Part shown: piece after piece, positions 36,753-45,630 of the stretch | Layout of the letters: each line of letters opens with the position of its first letter | How positions within the stretch are numbered: position 1 is the first letter of the stretch | DNA from: Micrococcaceae bacterium | GTDB lineage: Bacteria; Actinomycetota; Actinomycetes; Actinomycetales; Micrococcaceae | NCBI GenBank assembly: GCA_025465475.1 | Contig: JAODMR010000094.1 | Span: 1 to 57,822 of the forward strand | Length of the DNA stretch: 57,822 nt | Direction: 5' to 3' | Made by a program: the position numbers and the translations under genes | The notes under the pieces: generated by a model | Databases searched by the model: none | What the model was told of the DNA's origin: nothing | Seen by the model: only the letters and a program-made list of their open reading frames with translations

Positions 36753-37535
36753 ATGGCAGATTCGGCAGCGCAGTCGGCGATCGAGCGCGGTTACGGATGG
36801 AAACCGGATCCGCCCGACCAACGGGATCGACTCTATGCGGCGCCGCCACCCGTTCAGGAAGCCCTCCCTGCCCAGTTGGATCTCACGTCGCAGTGCCCTC
36901 CCGTTTATGATCAGGGTCGGCTGGGCAGCTGCACCGCCAACGGCATCGCCGGCGCCATGGAGTTTGATGCCATGAAACAGGGCATCAACGGCTATTCGAC
37001 ACCGTCGCGATTGTTCATCTACTACAACGAGCGGGAGTTGGAGGGAACCGTCGATAGGGATTCCGGCGCGTACATCCGGGACGGCGTGAAGAGTGTCACC
37101 AAGCAGGGAGCATGCTTTGAAACGGACTGGCCGTATGACACTCCAAAATTTGCAGCGAAACCCTCCAGCGACTGCTACCAGAAGGCCCTGGACCATCAAA
37201 CCCTTGAGTACTCACGGGTCGCCAGGGATCTGACACAGATGAAGGGCTGCCTGGCCGAGGGCTATCCGTTCGTGTTCGGTTTCACCGTCTATGAGAGCCT
37301 CGAGAGCCCCGAAGTGGACGCTTCAGGAATTGTCCCGATGCCCCTGCACACCGAGAAGGTCCTGGGTGGGCACTGTGTTCTCGCCGTCGGATATGACGAC
37401 GCGCTGGCCCGGTTCCGTATTCGCAATTCGTGGAGCACGAAGTGGGGGGATAAGGGCTACGGCACCATGCCGTACGCCTATCTGCTCTCGCGGGGTTTGG
37501 CCAGCGATTTCTGGACGATCCGTCGAGTCGAATGA
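36753..37535 (+). CDS. Cytoplasmic C1-family (papain-like) cysteine protease
   Basis: A 260-residue protease of the bacterial C1A type. The N-terminal PDQRD region follows RGYGWKPDPPDQRDRLY. The oxyanion-hole glutamine (Gln54) and nucleophile (Cys60) are in YDQGRLGSCTANG, the catalytic histidine is His207 in LGGHCVLAVGYDD, and the asparagine is Asn225 in IRNSWSTKWGDKGYG. There is no signal peptide and no long inhibitory prodomain, so it should be active in the cytoplasm unless restrained. The neighbouring gene encodes a chagasin-type inhibitor, a natural restraint. GGAGG lies upstream of the ATG. Confidence 0.93.
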   Translation: MADSAAQSAIERGYGWKPDPPDQRDRLYAAPPPVQEALPAQLDLTSQCPPVYDQGRLGSCTANGIAGAMEFDAMKQGINGYSTPSRLFIYYNERELEGTVDRDSGAYIRDGVKSVTKQGACFETDWPYDTPKFAAKPSSDCYQKALDHQTLEYSRVARDLTQMKGCLAEGYPFVFGFTVYESLESPEVDASGIVPMPLHTEKVLGGHCVLAVGYDDALARFRIRNSWSTKWGDKGYGTMPYAYLLSRGLASDFWTIRRVE

Positions 37536-37586
37536 GTCATCAGTAGGTGGAGTCCGACGATCCACCCTGCAAGAACCGGAGTGTTC

Positions 37587-37916
37587 ATGGGCGACGTCGT
37601 GATCAGGGACCCGACCGACGGGCAGGTCTGTGGCATGACAGCGGGTGACCGGCTCGTTGTTCTGCTGCCCGCCAATCCGTCGACCGGATTTCGCTGGGCC
37701 GCTGAGGGGCGCGGTGATTCGATGAGCGCCGGGGCGTCCGAGGATTCGGTGCGGGCTGACGGCGCCCCGGGTGGTGGGACGACGCGAGGCTTTGCCTTCA
37801 GGGCCCTGCTGCCAGGAACAGCTGAGCTCGCCTTCAAGTTGTGGCGGCCCTGGGAAGGGGACGCTTCGACGATCCAGCATATTCGGATCACTGTCACGAT
37901 CGCCCCACCCCAGTAG
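37587..37916 (+). CDS. Chagasin-family (I42) cysteine protease inhibitor
   Basis: A 109-residue small protein. The three loops that wedge into papain-like active sites are recognisable: NPSTGFRW at residues 30-37, a Gly-rich segment GGGTTRGF at 61-68, and RPW at 86-88. There is no signal peptide, so it would stay in the same compartment as the adjacent C1 protease, 51 bases upstream. GGAG six bases before the ATG at 37587 decides the start. Inhibition of the neighbour is inference from family and context. Confidence 0.87.
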   Translation: MGDVVIRDPTDGQVCGMTAGDRLVVLLPANPSTGFRWAAEGRGDSMSAGASEDSVRADGAPGGGTTRGFAFRALLPGTAELAFKLWRPWEGDASTIQHIRITVTIAPPQ

Positions 37917-37997
37917 GCCGTGCGATCGACCCGACGTCCTGCTTGCGCTGGAGCGCAGCGGGGGCAACACCACGACAGCAAGGCAGGGGGCCAGGCA

Positions 37998-38690
37998 ATG
38001 TCGACCTTGCACGATTTCGTTAAGCGCATTCTGAATACACTCTGGCAGTCGTTTATCAGTTCCCTGTCCGTCGCCCAGGTCGTCAACGCGCTTGCGAACG
38101 GCCGATTATCGGAGATCGGCATACTCGCCCTGGCTGCCCTCGGTGCCGCCGTAGCTGCCGTAGTCGCCCTGCTCAAGAACCTTGCGTTCAAGCCGACTGC
38201 GACCGGGGTGGTAGGGCTGGTTGAGCGCCTCGCTGCCACCTTCGTCGAAGGGGCTGCAGCAGCGATTCCCGTCGATCTCCTGACGGGTCTTTTCACCCAC
38301 TTCGATTCGAACGGTTTACGGACCGTCGGCCTGGCTGCGCTGGGCGGTGGACTGGCAGCAGTCCTGTCACTCGTCCAGCATTCCGCCCAAGGCCTGCCAC
38401 GCGCAGCCGGACCGGTTGTTGCCATGTTCCCGTTCGTCTTCGAGGCCTTGGACAGAACAAGCCTTTCAGCCTCTGATGCCCGCCAGTTCATTGCATTCCT
38501 GTCTGCTTTGGACCTATCAGTGCTGCAGAAGCATTTGGACTCGGGTGACTTTTCCGACTGGCTCGCCGGCAGCCTCCGCAACACGGAACTCGCCCAAACG
38601 GTGCGTCAGATAGAAAGCAGCAGGGACACCTCGGAGTCAAAGCGCATTCACCTGCTGTCCGCACTCAACTCGGCATACCCGCCACGGTGA
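37998..38690 (+). CDS. Internally duplicated holin-like membrane protein
   Basis: A 230-residue protein not recognised as a named family. Residues 8-64 and 75-130 are two copies of one module in exact register (period 67 residues). Each copy starts V-x-R (VKRILNTLW / VERLAATFV) and ends in a hydrophobic helix (ALAALGAAVAAVVALLKNLA / GLAALGGGLAAVLSLVQHSA). The pattern resembles r1t-type phage holins. Residues about 131-230 are soluble and acidic/basic mixed. It is 81 bases after the chagasin gene in the same orientation. The ATG at 37998 has a GGGGG run upstream. Pore formation is a hypothesis only. Confidence 0.72.
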   Translation: MSTLHDFVKRILNTLWQSFISSLSVAQVVNALANGRLSEIGILALAALGAAVAAVVALLKNLAFKPTATGVVGLVERLAATFVEGAAAAIPVDLLTGLFTHFDSNGLRTVGLAALGGGLAAVLSLVQHSAQGLPRAAGPVVAMFPFVFEALDRTSLSASDARQFIAFLSALDLSVLQKHLDSGDFSDWLAGSLRNTELAQTVRQIESSRDTSESKRIHLLSALNSAYPPR

Positions 38691-38815
38691 GGAGGACGGA
38701 AGTGGCTTTGCCGATGTCCGTGTGGGCCCTGTCGTCGCCACGGAACCTGCGAAGACCGAAACCGCCAGTGCGCCGTTTCTGCCAACCCGGCCGTCGTTTG
38801 GGATATGCTCCTGCC

Positions 38816-41800
38816 ATGGCACGGCGTAGTTTTCTTCAATGGCCGGTCGTCCGGCAGCTCAGTACGGGCGACCTGCTCGGCCGTGGGCCGGCAGTGACCT
38901 CCCCCCGCACGCGGGCCATCGCCCCGCGGACGGCCACGGCTGACCGGGTCGTACAGAGTGTGTGCCCGTATTGTGCTGTGGGCTGTGGGCAGCGGGTCTA
39001 CGTCAAGGACGAGAAGGTCGTCCAGATCGAAGGCGATCCCGATTCGCCCATTTCCCGCGGGCGGTTGTGCCCCAAGGGCTCGGCCAGCGAACAATTGGTG
39101 AACTCGCCGGGCCGGCAGACCGGGGTGCTTTATCGTGCGCCTCGGTCAACCGAGTGGCAGCATCTGGACCTCGCCACGGCCATCGACATGGTGGCCGACC
39201 GGTTCATTGAGACGCGCCGCAGGACCTGGCAGCAGGAAGACGAAAAGGGCCGGCTGCTGCGCCGCACGATGGGCATCGCGTCGTTGGGCGGAGCCACCCT
39301 GGACAACGAAGAGAACTACCTGATCAAGAAACTCTTCACGGCTGCCGGTGCGGTGCAGATCGAGAACCAAGCCCGTATTTGACACTCCGCCACGGTTCCC
39401 AGTTTGGGAGCCTCGTTTGGACGCGGTGGTGCTACGCAATCACTGCAGGACATGGCCAACGCCGACTGCATCGTCGTTCAGGGTTCCAATATGGCCGAGT
39501 GCCACCCTGTGGGATATCAGTGGGTCGCGGAGGCCAAGGCGCGTGGGGCGAAAATCATCCACGTCGATCCCCGGTTCACGCGCACCTCAGCGGTTGCTGA
39601 CAAGCACATTCCGATCCGGGCCGGCTCTGACGTCGTGCTCCTGGGCGCGCTGATCAACTACGTCATCACCCATGACCTGTGGTTTAAGGAGTACGTGACC
39701 GCCTACACCAACGCGGCCACGCTGGTTCACAGCGATTATCGTGACGCCGAAGATCTTGGTGGACTGTTCTCCGGCTACGATCCGGAGACCGGACAGTACG
39801 ACACCGCCTCTTGGTCATATGAAGAGGAGGACGGTGGCGCCGTCGACGGGCCGGGCGACGGCACGGAACACGGTTCCGATGCTTCGGCACGTGCCGCCGG
39901 CCACCAGTTGGGCAGCGGGGGTCCTCCCTTGGAGCACGCCCAGGTGCAGCGTGACGACACGCTGCAGGATCCGCGGACCGTGTTCCAGATCCTGAAGCGG
40001 CATTACGCCCGTTACACCCCGGAGATGGTCCAGGACATGTGTGGCATCGACGTGGCCGACTTCGATTATCTGGCCCGCGCCATAACGGAGAACTCCGGGC
40101 GCGAACGGACAACCTGCTTCGCCTACGCCGTCGGCTGGACCCAGCACTCGCTGGGGACCCAGTTCATTCGGGCCGCCGCTATCCTGCAACTTCTGCTCGG
40201 AAATGTGGGTCGCCCTGGCAGCGGAATCATGGCCCTGCGCGGCCACGCCAGCATCCAGGGGTCCACGGACATCCCAACCCTCTTCAACCTGCTGCCGGGG
40301 TACCTGCCCATGCCCAGTGTCGGGCGCCATGACACCCTCAGCGACTACCTGGAATCGATTGCGTCCAAGAAACAGAAGGGGTATTGGACGGACGCCGACG
40401 CCTATACCATCAGCCTGCTGAAGGCCTGGTGGGGCGACGCCGCGACGGCCGAGAATGACTGGGCCTTCGATTACCTTCCCAGATTGAACGGACCCCACGG
40501 CACTTACGAGACAGTGATGGGAATGCTCGAGGACAAGGTCGAGGGCTACTTCGTGCTCGGACAAAATCCGGCGGTCGGTTCCTCCAACGGCCGGATGCAA
40601 CGGCAGGGCATGTCGCATTTGAAGTGGCTGGTGGTGCGGGACTTCAATCTCATCGAGTCAGCGACCTGGTGGAAGGACGGTCCGGAAATCGAATCGGGCG
40701 AGCTGCGCACCGAGGACATCGAGACGGAAGTCTTCTTTATGCCTGCCGCAACCCACGTCGAGAAGGCCGGTTCGTTTACGCAAACCCAACGGCTGCTGCA
40801 GTGGCGGCACAAGGCGGTCAACCCGCCGGGGGAGTGCCAAAGCGAGTTGGAGTTCTTCTACCAGCTCGGCCAGCGGATCCGGGAGAAGCTGGCAGGTTCC
40901 GACGACGAACGCGACCGTCCCCTGCTCGATCTGACCAGGGACTATCCCACCGACGAACACGGCGATCCGGATGCTGAGTCGGTGCTTGCCGAGATCAACG
41001 GCCGCCATCTCACTGGGCCGGATGCGGGTAAACCCCTCTCTGCGTACACGCAGATGCGCGCCGACGGTTCCACATCGGGCGGCTGCTGGATCTACACCGG
41101 GGTGTACGCCGACGGGATCAACCATGCCGCCAACCGGAAACCGGGCCGGGAGCAGGGACCTGCCGCTTCTGAGTGGGGTTGGGCGTGGCCGGCCAACCGT
41201 CGGATTCTCTACAATCGGGCGTCGGCTGATCCGGCCGGTAAGCCGTGGAGCGAGAGAAAGAAATACATCTGGTGGGACCAGGAGCAGGGCCGATGGGTTG
41301 GCGACGACGTGCCTGACTTCCCGATTGACCGTGCCCCGGGGAGCCAACCCGACCCCGCTGTGGGCGGTCAGGCCGCACTCGCCGGAGACGATCCCTTCAT
41401 CATGCAGGCCGACGGCAAGGGCTGGTTGTTTGCGCCGAAGGGTGTCATCGACGGGCCTCTTCCCACCCATTACGAACCACAGGAATCGCCAGTGGCCAAC
41501 GCGCTTTACCCGCAGCAGCAAAACCCGGGCAGGTTGGTTTTTCCCCGCGCTGACAACCTCAGTGCACCAAGCGCCGGTAGCAGCGGTGCCGACGTCTATC
41601 CCTACGTCTTCACCACGTACCGGCTTACAGAGCACCACACGGCCGGTGGAATGAGCCGCTGGCTGCCGTACCTTTCGGAACTGCAACCGGAGATGTTCTG
41701 CGAGGTGTCGCCGGAGCTCGCTGCTGAGCGGGGACTTGAACCCTATGGGTGGGCCACGATCATTTCGGCCCGCTCCGCCATTGAAGCGAAGGTGCTTGTC

Positions 41801-42154
41801 ACGGAACGGATGACGCCTCTCACCGTTGGCGGGCACACCGTGCATCAAATCGGGCTGCCCTACCACTGGGGCGTCGGGTCGGACGCCGTCGTCAGCGGTG
41901 ACGCGGCCAACGATCTGTTGGGTGTGACGCTGGATCCCAACGTTCAGATCCAGGAATCCAAGGTCGCTTCCTGTGATATCCGTCCCGGCCGAAGGCCGCG
42001 CGGTGAGCAGTTGCTTGCTCTGGTTGCTGAGTACCAGGCGCGGGCCGGGATTACCATCGGGACCGGCAACCGGCGGATGACAGATCCGGGGGCGGTAAAT
42101 CTTCATTCCGGCCCCGGTGGGGATGGTCCCGACGACGGCGAGACCCGTCAATGA
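38816..42154 (+). CDS. fdhA: Formate dehydrogenase catalytic subunit, selenoprotein (in-frame UGA)
   Basis: Molybdenum/tungsten-bis-MGD enzyme oxidising formate to CO2, 1112 residues including selenocysteine 189. The N-terminal 4Fe-4S site is Cys50-x2-Cys53-x3-Cys57 and Cys85 (CPYCAVGCG, GRLCPKGSA). The UGA at 39380-39382 falls exactly where E. coli FdnG/FdhF have Sec (NQARI-UGA-HSATV), and the frame continues without a break to 42154. A SECIS hairpin starts 11 bases later, and selA, selB, selC and selD lie downstream. A conventional annotation would split the gene into 38816-39382 and 39404-42154. The start at ATG 38816 (MARRSFLQWPVVRQL) is the family start. Confidence 0.93.
39394..39412 (+). 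promoter_or_regulatory. Bacterial SECIS element of fdhA
   Basis: GGUUCCC-AGUUU-GGGAGCC forms a 7-bp stem with a 5-base loop containing the GU recognised by SelB. The stem starts 11 bases after the UGA codon, the same spacing and the same initial GGUU as in the E. coli fdhF SECIS element. It recruits the SelB-GTP-Sec-tRNA complex to the ribosome. Confidence 0.85.
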
Positions 42155-42255
42155 AGCTGCCCACCGCCGGTCCGACCGGACCACACCATGCCCCGCCCGG
42201 GCAGCCGACGCGTTTCGGTTGCGTTCCGGGTACCCACTCGATGTTGGAGGACTAA

Positions 42256-43260
42256 ATGGGTCAGCTGTCCGGACCGACAGATCCCGCCGCGGATGCTCAC
42301 TGGGAGCACCAGCAGCAGCGCAAGGGGTTTTTCACAGACACGTCCATCTGCATTGGCTGCAAGGCCTGCGAAGTGGCGTGTAAGGAGTGGAACCACAACC
42401 CCCAGGACGGGAACCTGGAGCTGCTCGGGTCCTCCTACGACAACACCGGAGCCCTCGGCGCCAGCACGTGGCGACATGTCGCCTTCGTGGAACAGGGCCA
42501 GGAACGCATCACGGAGGCGCGGAAGTCCGGGCGGGCGCTCGTCAGCCTGGGAATGCCCAGAATTGGGCCTCCTGCGACGGCAGCCACGGTGGACCTGGCC
42601 GAGGCGGATACAACGCCACCGGACACAGCCGATTTCCGTTGGCTGATGTCCTCCGATGTCTGCAAGCATTGCACGCACGCCGGGTGCCTGGACGTCTGCC
42701 CCACCGGGGCGCTTTTCCGGACCGAATTCGGCACGGTGGTGGTACAGGACGACGTCTGCAACGGTTGCGGAACCTGCGTGGCAGGGTGTCCGTTCGGCGT
42801 GATTGAGCGGCGCAGTGACGGCACGGTCAAGGTGGCCTCGAAGCGGGAGGAGCAGCACGCCGAACATCCGACCGTTCCCAACGTTGGCATCGCCCAGAAG
42901 TGCACGCTGTGCTACGACCGCCTGGTGGCCGATGAGACACCCGCCTGCGCCAAGGCCTGCCCGACGACGTCGATCAAGTTCGGCGACCACGACGCCATGG
43001 TGGAAACGGCGCGGGAGCGGGTCGCCGACCTGCATTCGAAGGGTCTCACCGAAGCGAGGCTCTATGGTGCCAACGAACTCGACGGCGTGGGCGGAACCGG
43101 GTCCGTTTTCCTCCTCCTCGACGAACCGGAGGTGTACGGACTCCCGCCGGACCCCAGAGTGCCCACGGCGGACCTACCGCAGATGTACCGGCGGGCCGGT
43201 ATGGCCGTAGCGGGCATGGTTGCCGCGGCAGCGTTGGCCTTCCTGGGAGGAAAGGCGTGA
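42256..43260 (+). CDS. fdhB: Formate dehydrogenase iron-sulfur subunit
   Basis: Electron-transfer subunit of 334 residues with four 4Fe-4S clusters expected. The first motif is SICIGCKACEVACKEW (Cys32, 35, 38, 42). Later ones are CKHCTHAGCLDVCP, CNGCGTCVAGCPFG and CTLCYDRLV...CAKACP. A hydrophobic stretch near the C-terminus (GMAVAGMVAAAALAFLGG) anchors the subunit. It follows fdhA by 101 bases and its stop overlaps the next start (GTGA). Confidence 0.93.
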   Translation: MGQLSGPTDPAADAHWEHQQQRKGFFTDTSICIGCKACEVACKEWNHNPQDGNLELLGSSYDNTGALGASTWRHVAFVEQGQERITEARKSGRALVSLGMPRIGPPATAATVDLAEADTTPPDTADFRWLMSSDVCKHCTHAGCLDVCPTGALFRTEFGTVVVQDDVCNGCGTCVAGCPFGVIERRSDGTVKVASKREEQHAEHPTVPNVGIAQKCTLCYDRLVADETPACAKACPTTSIKFGDHDAMVETARERVADLHSKGLTEARLYGANELDGVGGTGSVFLLLDEPEVYGLPPDPRVPTADLPQMYRRAGMAVAGMVAAAALAFLGGKA

Positions 43261-44345
43261 CCCTTTCGGAGTTTGATAGCTTTCGTCCGCCCGAACCCGC
43301 CCGCCGTCGTCGTCCCGGCGGCAGGCGAGGCCCGGGCCGTCGCGACGGGGGTGACGGTTCGCGGGAAATGCCGATGGTCCCGGAACCGGAATTCACCTCG
43401 TACTACGGCCGTCCGGTGGTCAAACCGGCGCCGTGGGGGGACGACGTTGCCGCGTACCTGTTTTTGGGCGGTGTGGCTGCGGGGTCCGCGCTGCTTGGGC
43501 TGGGCGGGCAACTCACCGGACGGCCGACGCTGCGCCGCAATGCCCGGTTGAGCTCCTTGACGGCAGTGGGTTTCGGAGCTGTCGCCTTGGTGAGGGACCT
43601 GGGCAGGCCGGAGCGCTTTCTCAATATGCTGCGGACTCTCAAGCTGACGTCTCCAATGAGCGTCGGGTCCTGGATTCTTAGCGCGTTCAGCATCGGAACG
43701 TCAGTCACGGCGGTGGCGGAGATTGATCGGTTGAGCGGGACGCGTCTACCGTTGGGTCCGTTGCGGACCCTCCTGCAGGCGGTCGAGGGGCCGGCCGGGT
43801 TTGAGGCCGCCCTCTTCGCCGGACCGCTGGCGGCGTACACGGCGGTCCTACTCGGAGACACGGCCACACCGACATGGAATGCCGCACACGAGGAATTGCC
43901 TTTCGTCTTCGTGAGTTCAGCGGCCCTCGCCTCTGCCGGGCTCGCCATGATCACCACACCGGTGCACGAGGCCGGTCCCGCCCGAAACCTTGCCATGCTT
44001 GGGGTGGTCGGCGACGTGGTCGCCACGCGGGTGATGGAGCACCGAATGGATCCGATAACCGCCGAGCCCCTGCATCAAGGCAAGGCCGGTGCCATGCTGA
44101 AATGGAGCGAGCGGCTGGCGATCGCCGGAGGCTTGGGGACACTCCTGGGCGGTCGCCACCGGGTGGTGGCCGCAGCCTCGGGCGTGTCCTTGCTGGCGGC
44201 GTCGGCCCTTACCCGGTTCGGGGTGTTCGAGGCGGGCCTGGCCTCGGCAAGGGACCCTCGCTACACCATCGAGCCGCAGAAAAACCGGCTCGCCGCCCGC
44301 CGCGCGGCTGGAATCACCGGCGATTCGATCACCACGGCCAGCTGA
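43257..44345 (+). CDS. NrfD/PsrC-type membrane subunit of formate dehydrogenase
   Basis: A 362-residue integral membrane protein, quinone-reducing anchor of the complex. After a long basic N-terminus (residues 1-50) it has about eight hydrophobic segments, e.g. AAYLFLGGVAAGSALLGLGG, and the conserved RDLGRPERFLNML. The GTG at 43257 overlaps the fdhB stop by four bases. It would pass electrons from FdhAB to menaquinone, replacing the cytochrome b subunit of FdnI-type complexes. Confidence 0.88.
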   Translation: MTLSEFDSFRPPEPARRRRPGGRRGPGRRDGGDGSREMPMVPEPEFTSYYGRPVVKPAPWGDDVAAYLFLGGVAAGSALLGLGGQLTGRPTLRRNARLSSLTAVGFGAVALVRDLGRPERFLNMLRTLKLTSPMSVGSWILSAFSIGTSVTAVAEIDRLSGTRLPLGPLRTLLQAVEGPAGFEAALFAGPLAAYTAVLLGDTATPTWNAAHEELPFVFVSSAALASAGLAMITTPVHEAGPARNLAMLGVVGDVVATRVMEHRMDPITAEPLHQGKAGAMLKWSERLAIAGGLGTLLGGRHRVVAAASGVSLLAASALTRFGVFEAGLASARDPRYTIEPQKNRLAARRAAGITGDSITTAS

Positions 44346-44426
44346 GGGGCCCGCCAGTTGCGGCCCAACGGGTCACACCTGCCGGCTGAGGCGCCTGCCT
44401 GCCCGCCCGACCGACGGCCTCCCGAC

Positions 44427-45452
44427 TCAGCGGATCTCGATGCCCTGACCCGCGGTGGTGTGCCCGATTACCGGATACCCGGGAACTTCCCCGACGACCA
44501 GCAGGCCGCCCGAGGTCTGCGCGTCGGCAAGAAGGAGCAGGTCGTCTTCAGTGACGCCGGGTCCCGACCGCAGGTGCGGTCGCACCCAGTCAAGGTTGCG
44601 TCGCGTCCCACCCGAGACAAAGCCGTCCCGCAGCGCCTGCCGGGCGCCGTCGACCAGTGGTACTGACGATCGGTCGATCACTGCCCCCACTCCGGACGCA
44701 CGGCACATTTTGAACAGGTGTCCCAGCAGGCCGAAGCCCGTCACGTCCGTGGCGGCACGCACGCCGGCCGCCAGCGCGGCGTCGGCCGCTTCGCGATTAA
44801 GGCCCGTCATGGTCGCGATGGCCTCAGCGAACACTTCGCCGGTCTGCTTGTGCCGGTTGTTCAGCAGCCCGACGCCGATCGGCTTGGTGAGCGTGAGCGG
44901 CAGCCCGGGCCTGGCGGCGTCATTGCGCAGCAACCGGTCGGGATGGGCTACCCCGGTGACCGCCATACCGTATTTGGGCTCCGGGTCGTCAATGGAGTGC
45001 CCGCCGATCACCGGGCACGCGGCCTCGTTGGCGATGCTCAGACCACCGCGGAGGACTTCCGTCATCAACTCCACGGGCAGCACACCGCGGGGCCAGCCCA
45101 ACAGGTTGATGGCCATGATCGGGCGGCCACCCATCGCGTAAATGTCCGAGAGCGCGTTGGCGGCCGCGATCCGGCCCCAATCGAACGCGTCATCGACAAC
45201 GGGAGTAAAGAAGTCAGCGGTGGAGAGTACGGCCAGGTCGCCACGAACCAGGACAGCTGCGGCGTCATCGCCACTATCCAGGCCCACCAGCACGTCCGCG
45301 CCGGGTTGACCGGTGAGGCCACGAACCGCTTCCTCTAGTTCGCCGGGCGGAATCTTGCAGGCGCAGCCACCACCATGGGCAAAGCCGGTGAGCCGGACTG
45401 CTCCGACGACGTCATCGGAAGGCTGCGGCATGGACGTTCGGGTCTCGGTCAC
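44427..45452 (-). CDS. selD: Selenide, water dikinase (selenophosphate synthetase)
   Basis: Makes selenophosphate from selenide and ATP for Sec biosynthesis. Length is 341 residues. The active-site segment GFAHGGGCACKI has Cys30 and Lys33, so this is the Cys form, not itself a selenoprotein. Further motifs are VGLDSGDDAAAV and TADFFTPVVDDAFDWG. The gene is convergent with the fdh operon and divergent from selC. The GTG at 45452 begins MTETRTSMPQ. Confidence 0.94.
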   Translation of the reverse strand: MTETRTSMPQPSDDVVGAVRLTGFAHGGGCACKIPPGELEEAVRGLTGQPGADVLVGLDSGDDAAAVLVRGDLAVLSTADFFTPVVDDAFDWGRIAAANALSDIYAMGGRPIMAINLLGWPRGVLPVELMTEVLRGGLSIANEAACPVIGGHSIDDPEPKYGMAVTGVAHPDRLLRNDAARPGLPLTLTKPIGVGLLNNRHKQTGEVFAEAIATMTGLNREAADAALAAGVRAATDVTGFGLLGHLFKMCRASGVGAVIDRSSVPLVDGARQALRDGFVSGGTRRNLDWVRPHLRSGPGVTEDDLLLLADAQTSGGLLVVGEVPGYPVIGHTTAGQGIEIR

Positions 45453-45495
45453 CCGCTTAGCCTACCTCCGCGGATGGTCTGCTACATTGAAACGC

Positions 45496-45590
45496 GGTGG
45501 CGTCCGGGTCCTGGTGGGCCCCCCGGTCTTCAAAACCGGTGAGGCCGAGTATCTCGGCCTGGCGGGTTCGATTCCCGTCCGCCTCCGCCA
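45496..45590 (+). tRNA. selC: tRNA-Sec (anticodon UCA)
   Basis: A 95-base tRNA-like sequence that ends with encoded CCA. It has the selenocysteine-specific shape: a 6-bp D stem with a 4-base loop (GGGUCC-UGGU-GGGCCC), anticodon loop CUUCAAA with UCA, a long variable arm with a perfect 7-bp stem (GGCCGAG-UAU-CUCGGCC) and a 5-bp T stem (GCGGG/CCCGU). The 8-bp acceptor pairs except at position 3 (U-U) and position 8 (U-C), which is unusual. It decodes the UGA in fdhA and lies between divergent selD and selA. Confidence 0.93.
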
Positions 45591-45630
45591 ATCATCGGCA
45601 GACGTTTGCCGCGGAACAAGGAGGGGCTGC

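Noticed and set aside
38816-39382. Apparent nonsense mutation splitting formate dehydrogenase into two genes
   Set aside because: The UGA is at the conserved Sec position, is followed by a SECIS hairpin at the E. coli spacing, and the Sec machinery is downstream.
40658-42184. A 508-codon minus-strand open frame opposite fdhA
   Set aside because: Antisense mirror with no domain; fdhA is certain.
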